A program made the position numbers and the translations under genes. Positions 6,228-8,924 of a DNA stretch of 8,924 nucleotides are shown here, one piece after another. The notes beneath the pieces were generated by a model, which had not been told where the DNA came from, ran no database searches, and saw nothing but the letters and a program-made list of their open reading frames with translations. Source of the DNA: Planctomycetota bacterium (GTDB taxonomy: Bacteria; Planctomycetota; UBA1135; GCA-002686595); NCBI GenBank assembly GCA_027623615.1, contig JAQBVH010000086.1:1-8924 (forward strand), given 5' to 3'. The number at the start of each line of letters is the position of its first letter. Positions within the stretch are counted from its first letter, which is position 1.

Positions 6228-7619
6228 CTACTCATCGTCCTCATCGTCGCCGGCGTATCCGAGATTGAGCAGGTCCTCGTTCAAGGCCTCGCTCAGGTCG
6301 ACGGTGACGTGCTCGCGGGGCACGGGGCGGATCTTCGATTGGATGTGAGCCAGGCGCTCTTGCAGACGCGCAAGGACCTCCGGCCTTTGGGATGCGAGGT
6401 CGCGCAGCTCTCGCGGGTCTCGCCCGATGTCGTACAGCTCTGCGGCTCCGGAAGGCTCTTCCTGCAAGAGCCGCCACTCCCCGATCGTCAGACCCCATAG
6501 CTGCGCGCCCTTCTTGGCCCGGCACGTCAGGAGAGGGCGGTCGAGATCGGGCTTGGCGTCGAGGGCCGACAGGAGGGCAAAGCCGTCCAGCGTCGTCGGC
6601 TGGGGTAGGTCGAGCAGCTCGAGGACGGTCGGGAGGAGATCGGTGTGATGGGCGGGCAGCGCCGTACGGCGCGGCGCGACACCCGGGACGCTGATCAGGA
6701 GCCCGGCACGCGCGAGCTCTTGATGGACGCTGTAGCGGTGCATGACGTCACCGTGATCGCCGAACTCCTCGCCGTGGTCGGTGACGACCACCACGAGCGT
6801 GTCCTCCAGCCACCCCATCTCGTCGAACAGGCGCTCCAGCTGGGAATCGAGGTAGGCGATCTCGCTGCGGTAGCGGCAGATCGAGCGGCAGCCCCGCGGG
6901 GTCTCGTGCGGACACCACGGGTGCCGCTGCTGGTAGGGCACGTGTGGGTCCATGTAATGCAGGTACGTGAACGTGGGCTGGTCGGGCTGGAGCTCCTGCG
7001 AGAGACGGCGCAGCTCGACGGCCATCGCCTCCGCGTCCCGGTAGGAGTGTTCGCTGAACAAGTCGAAGCCGCGCGAGAAGCCGAGCGCCTCGCAGAAGTT
7101 CGGATTCGCGCCCACGCCGATCGTCTGGTACCCGGCGTCCGCGAGGTGCTCCGTCAGGGTGCGGACGGAGCCGGGCAGGGCGACGAGCTCGACGCTCGAG
7201 ACGAACTCGCGCACCGTCTCGTCCGGCCGCCTGTCCCTCGTGAGCCCGAGCAGGTTCCCCTCGACCCCGTGGCGCGGGGGAATGAGCCCGGTGAACACGG
7301 AGGCGGTGCTCGGCGCCGTGCAGGTCGCGGCCGCCCAGGCGTTCTCGAAGACGACGCTCTGTGCGGCCAGGCGGTCGAGAAACGCTGTTGGCGTCGGGTC
7401 CTCGTCGGTGAAGGGACCGAGGTGATCGGCGCGCGCCGTGTCGATCATGATGAACACGACGTCGGGCCGCCAAGGCGCGGGCGCTTCGACGCCGCAGGCA
7501 GCGGAGAGCCAGAACATGAGGAGGGCACTCGCGCGCCTCCAGTGCCCACGGGCGCGGCGCTGCCCGGGATGTGGCAGCCCGCGATCGACCTGCATTGGCT
7601 GTCCGTTCACCCGATCCAT
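6228..7619 (-). CDS. Sulfatase/alkaline-phosphatase-superfamily hydrolase with Thr at the formylglycine position
   Basis: The 463-aa product has the sulfatase fold. DVVFIMIDTARADHLG (53-68) is the first metal-binding segment (D60). Residues 100-111 are CTAPSTASVFTG, the active-site region. HYMDPHVPY (221-229) and VVVTDHGEEFGDHG (277-290; D281, H282) complete the metal site. Aligned on the conserved P...TG, the position normally held by the Cys or Ser that becomes formylglycine is Thr101, and the motif's Arg is Thr105; a Cys (Cys100) stands one position too early. It may therefore act as a phosphohydrolase or phosphotransferase, which use Thr or Ser in this superfamily, rather than as a sulfatase. 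The start at 7619 fits a TAGTCT hexamer seven bases upstream. It gives an unusually long Arg-rich N-region, a hydrophobic segment (31-41) and a poor lipobox-like LSAAC (Cys42), so export or membrane anchoring is likely. The C-terminus is acidic (DDEDDE). Confidence 0.85.
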   Translation of the reverse strand: MDRVNGQPMQVDRGLPHPGQRRARGHWRRASALLMFWLSAACGVEAPAPWRPDVVFIMIDTARADHLGPFTDEDPTPTAFLDRLAAQSVVFENAWAAATCTAPSTASVFTGLIPPRHGVEGNLLGLTRDRRPDETVREFVSSVELVALPGSVRTLTEHLADAGYQTIGVGANPNFCEALGFSRGFDLFSEHSYRDAEAMAVELRRLSQELQPDQPTFTYLHYMDPHVPYQQRHPWCPHETPRGCRSICRYRSEIAYLDSQLERLFDEMGWLEDTLVVVVTDHGEEFGDHGDVMHRYSVHQELARAGLLISVPGVAPRRTALPAHHTDLLPTVLELLDLPQPTTLDGFALLSALDAKPDLDRPLLTCRAKKGAQLWGLTIGEWRLLQEEPSGAAELYDIGRDPRELRDLASQRPEVLARLQERLAHIQSKIRPVPREHVTVDLSEALNEDLLNLGYAGDDEDDE

Positions 7620-7626
7620 CTGCTGC

Positions 7627-7632
7627 AGACTA
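7627..7632 (-). promoter_or_regulatory. -10-like hexamer TAGTCT before the sulfatase-like gene, leaderless type
   Basis: Read on the minus strand, TAGTCT (7632 to 7627) is followed by seven bases and then the ATG at 7619. A GGTGGAG lies further upstream, too far from the ATG to serve as a Shine-Dalgarno. The spacing matches that at 1072-1085 and 3274-3286. Confidence 0.4.
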
Positions 7633-7717
7633 CTCCACCTTCAGCGGGCTGCCCCGCTCCGCGAGCTGGGCGATCGCGCTGGAGCCCTTCGAGCCCCGGT
7701 CTGCGGCCGGGCGCCGG

Positions 7718-7771
7718 GGGAGCCGAGCTGGCCCGGGAGCCGGCGCCAGGCCGAGCATCGCCCGGGAGCCG
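7718..7771. repeat. Direct repeats in the divergent promoter region
   Basis: The 208-bp gap between the sulfatase-like and selenoprotein genes contains two near-identical blocks. At 7722-7742 the block is GCCGAGC, TG, GCCCGGGAGCCG; at 7750-7771 it is GCCGAGC, ATC, GCCCGGGAGCCG. A third partial copy of GGGAGCCG is at 7718-7725. Paired direct repeats between divergent genes are a usual place for a regulator to bind, but the DNA is GC-rich and no regulator can be named. Apart from these and the two hexamers, I see nothing else in 7620-7827. Confidence 0.45.
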
Positions 7772-7811
7772 CAGATCCAGCCTCGAGAGGTCAGCGCGTG
7801 GCCCCTGGCCG

Positions 7812-7817
7812 TACCCT
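7812..7817 (+). promoter_or_regulatory. -10-like hexamer TACCCT before the selenoprotein gene
   Basis: TACCCT lies ten bases before the ATG at 7828 within CGTACCCTGGCTGG, nearly identical to the sequence at 4202 upstream of the SASA esterase. There is no Shine-Dalgarno. A transcript from it would have a leader of only a few bases. Confidence 0.35.
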
Positions 7818-7827
7818 GGCTGGACCG

Positions 7828-8924
7828 ATGCCGAAATTACTCCTCCTCCTTCCGGCGCTCACCCTCGGGTGCGCTGCCGATCACAACGAGCGCGTCGTCG
7901 ACGTCGCGGGCTCCGGGCCCGCCTGGAACTGCAAGGCGCGGGTCGAGCTCTCCTCCCTCTGGGAAGCCCTGCGCGCGCGCTACGACGCGGACGGCGACGG
8001 CCGCATCCCGCGCGAGGACTATCCGCGCGGTGACGTGCGCTTCGCGAACTTCGACCGCACCGAGGACGGCGTGCTCAGCGCCGCCGACTTCCCGACCGAC
8101 CGCCACTTCAACGGGTTCTCGCACTTCATGCTCGGGCAGGCCGACGCGGACAGCGACGGCAGCGTCACCAAGGATGAGTGGTGGCTGTTCTGTTCGGAGT
8201 GGGACAGCAACGGGGACGACGTCGTCGTGAGTGAGGAGGTCGAGGAGTTCCTCGGCCCCTGGGTCGAGGACTGGACCCTGTTCCTGCTGTCGTTCGATCA
8301 GGATGCCGATGGCGACTTCGATCGCTACGACATGCACCTGACGTTCGCGGACCAGGACTACGACGGCGACGGCAAGCTCGCCGGCAAGGAGCTCTCAGGT
8401 TGGCAGTCCCCGGTGGCGCGCGAGGAAGGTGACGCGCCGGAGGTCGGCAGCGAGGCGCCGGGCTTCACCCTCGGCCACGCCGGCGAACCCGAGCGCAGCT
8501 TCTCCCTGGAGAGCGCCCTCGCGGAGCAGCCCGTGGCCCTCCTGTTCGGCAGCTACACCTGACCGCCCTTCCGCGAGTCAGCCGGTCGGCTGAACGAGCT
8601 GCACGCCACCTACGGCGACGACGTCACCTTCGTCCTGGTCTACGTGCGCGAGGCCCACGCCATGGACTCGAGGCTGCCGATGCTGTTCGGCGAGATCGAG
8701 GATCCGGTCACCCTCGCGGAGCGTCACCAGATGGCCGTGTTCAGCTCGACGCAGCTGGGCTTCACGATGCCGTCGGTCGTCGACGACATGCAGGACAGCG
8801 TGGGCGTGGCCTACGACGCCTGGCCCGAGCGCCTCTTCCTGGTCGACCGCGAGGGTAAGGTCGCCTACCGCTGCGGGCCCGGCCCCTTCGGGTTCGATCC
8901 GGACGGGCTCGAGGACGCGCTGCG
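7828..8924 (+). CDS. EF-hand / iodothyronine-deiodinase-like selenoprotein, read through UGA (Sec245); 3' truncated
   Basis: The 365 visible residues continue past an in-frame TGA (8560-8562). Residues 1-15 are a short hydrophobic signal ending in a degenerate lipobox (LTLGC, Cys15), suggesting export. Residues 53-188 hold six EF-hand calcium loops starting at D53, D76, D106, D126, D157 and D177, each with the D-x-[DNT]-x-D-[GD]-x-hydrophobic-xxx-[DE] pattern, arranged as three pairs. From 206 (VGSEAPGFTLG) a redoxin domain begins. Its active site is FGSYT-Sec-PPFR, matching the deiodinase motif GSCTUPPF, then VYVREAH (271-277, matching the deiodinase YIxEAH) and FLVDREGKVAYRCGPGPFGFDPDGL (337-361). 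Tyr243 replaces the usual Cys two before Sec; Cys349 is the only other Cys in the domain's visible part. Likely a selenol-based reductase or peroxidase-like enzyme of the periplasm, gated or stabilised by calcium; deiodination itself is not implied. A stem-loop after the UGA fits a bacterial SECIS. Confidence 0.88.
8560..8562 (+). other. UGA selenocysteine codon (Sec245)
   Basis: This TGA interrupts an otherwise continuous reading frame exactly at the selenocysteine of the deiodinase active-site motif (GSxT-U-PPF). Homologous sequence continues in the same frame for 120 codons to the window end without another stop. Five other genes in the window end with TGA, so it is not a sense codon everywhere in this genome. 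Confidence 0.88.
8578..8593 (+). promoter_or_regulatory. Bacterial SECIS stem-loop
   Basis: TCAGCC-GGTC-GGCTGA is a perfect 6-bp stem with a four-base loop, within the coding sequence. The first loop base (8584) comes 21 nt after the UGA. Known bacterial SECIS elements place an apical loop with G or GGU at roughly 16-37 nt after the UGA, where the SelB elongation factor binds; E. coli fdhF has a GGUC-containing loop. Below the stem, pairing is interrupted (AG opposite A), so the lower helix is weak. Confidence 0.8.

Noticed and set aside
7315..7323. Cys100 of the sulfatase-like protein as the formylglycine residue
   Set aside because: It is three, not two, residues before the conserved Pro and the motif's Arg is missing; alignment on P...TG puts Thr101 at that place. 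Kept as an alternative to be tested.
7438..7827. Earlier start for the selenoprotein
   Set aside because: The upstream frame overlaps the sulfatase-like gene on the other strand and has no protein-like pattern, whereas 7828 begins a signal-like peptide.
8560..8562. TGA as the true end of the EF-hand gene, with the following sequence as a separate gene or pseudogene remnant
   Set aside because: The break falls exactly at the Sec of a known motif, the frame continues unchanged with conserved deiodinase sequence, and a GGUC stem-loop follows at the right distance. No start codon with a signal near 8563 suggests a separate gene.
8560..8562. General recoding of UGA to an amino acid in this genome
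   Set aside because: The IclR fragment, serine hydrolase, 210-aa protein, tandem-domain lipoprotein and SASA esterase all end plausibly at TGA.
1..8924. CRISPR array, tRNA or rRNA genes, insertion sequence or prophage
   Set aside because: I saw no regularly spaced repeats, no tRNA- or rRNA-like sequence, and no transposase or integrase motif on either strand.

Overview
The window is about 8.9 kb of very GC-rich bacterial DNA. It carries seven complete or nearly complete genes plus the tail of an eighth. The gene content (a sulfatase-superfamily lipoprotein, a sialate-O-acetylesterase-like SGNH hydrolase with a long helical tail, an EF-hand protein fused to a redoxin/deiodinase domain, several short lipoproteins and a class C beta-lactamase-fold hydrolase) is typical of high-GC Planctomycetota or Myxococcota-type genomes. 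This placement is inferred from gene content only and is not firm.

Layout, left to right: (1) 1-423 (+), the C-terminal effector domain of an IclR-family regulator, cut by the window edge. (2) 460-1068 (+), a GNAT acetyltransferase. (3) 1085-2239 (+), a lipoprotein serine hydrolase (SVTK/YNS). (4) 2255-2887 (-), an unrecognised protein of 210 aa convergent with gene 3; a 6-bp hairpin sits across the junction. (5) 2888-3285, a 398-bp gene-free region rich in perfect hairpins. (6) 3286-4086 (+), a lipoprotein made of two similar ferredoxin-like units. (7) 4227-6215 (+), a secreted SASA/SGNH esterase with a helical and coiled-coil C-terminus. (8) 6228-7619 (-), an alkaline-phosphatase/sulfatase-superfamily protein with Thr where sulfatases carry the formylglycine Cys. 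(9) 7828-window end (+), the most notable gene.

Gene 9 is a selenoprotein that a standard gene caller would cut short. Six EF-hand loops are followed by a redoxin domain whose active site reads FGSYT-UGA-PPFR. The in-frame UGA at 8560-8562 falls exactly at the selenocysteine of the iodothyronine deiodinase motif (GSCTUPPF). The frame stays open and homologous to the window end (VYVREAH, YRCGPGPFGF). A perfect 6-bp stem with a GGUC loop starts 15 nt after the UGA, as expected of a bacterial SECIS element. UGA is used as an ordinary stop by five other genes here, so general reassignment of UGA is unlikely.

At least five products carry signal or lipoprotein-like N-termini, so the region mainly encodes envelope or periplasmic enzymes. 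Genes are mostly singly transcribed in alternating orientation rather than one operon. Four of them lack a Shine-Dalgarno sequence but have a TANNNT hexamer ending 6-10 nt before the ATG, which suggests leaderless or near-leaderless transcripts. The SASA gene instead has a clear AAGGAG, and a second AAGGAGG before an internal ATG that would drop the signal peptide.
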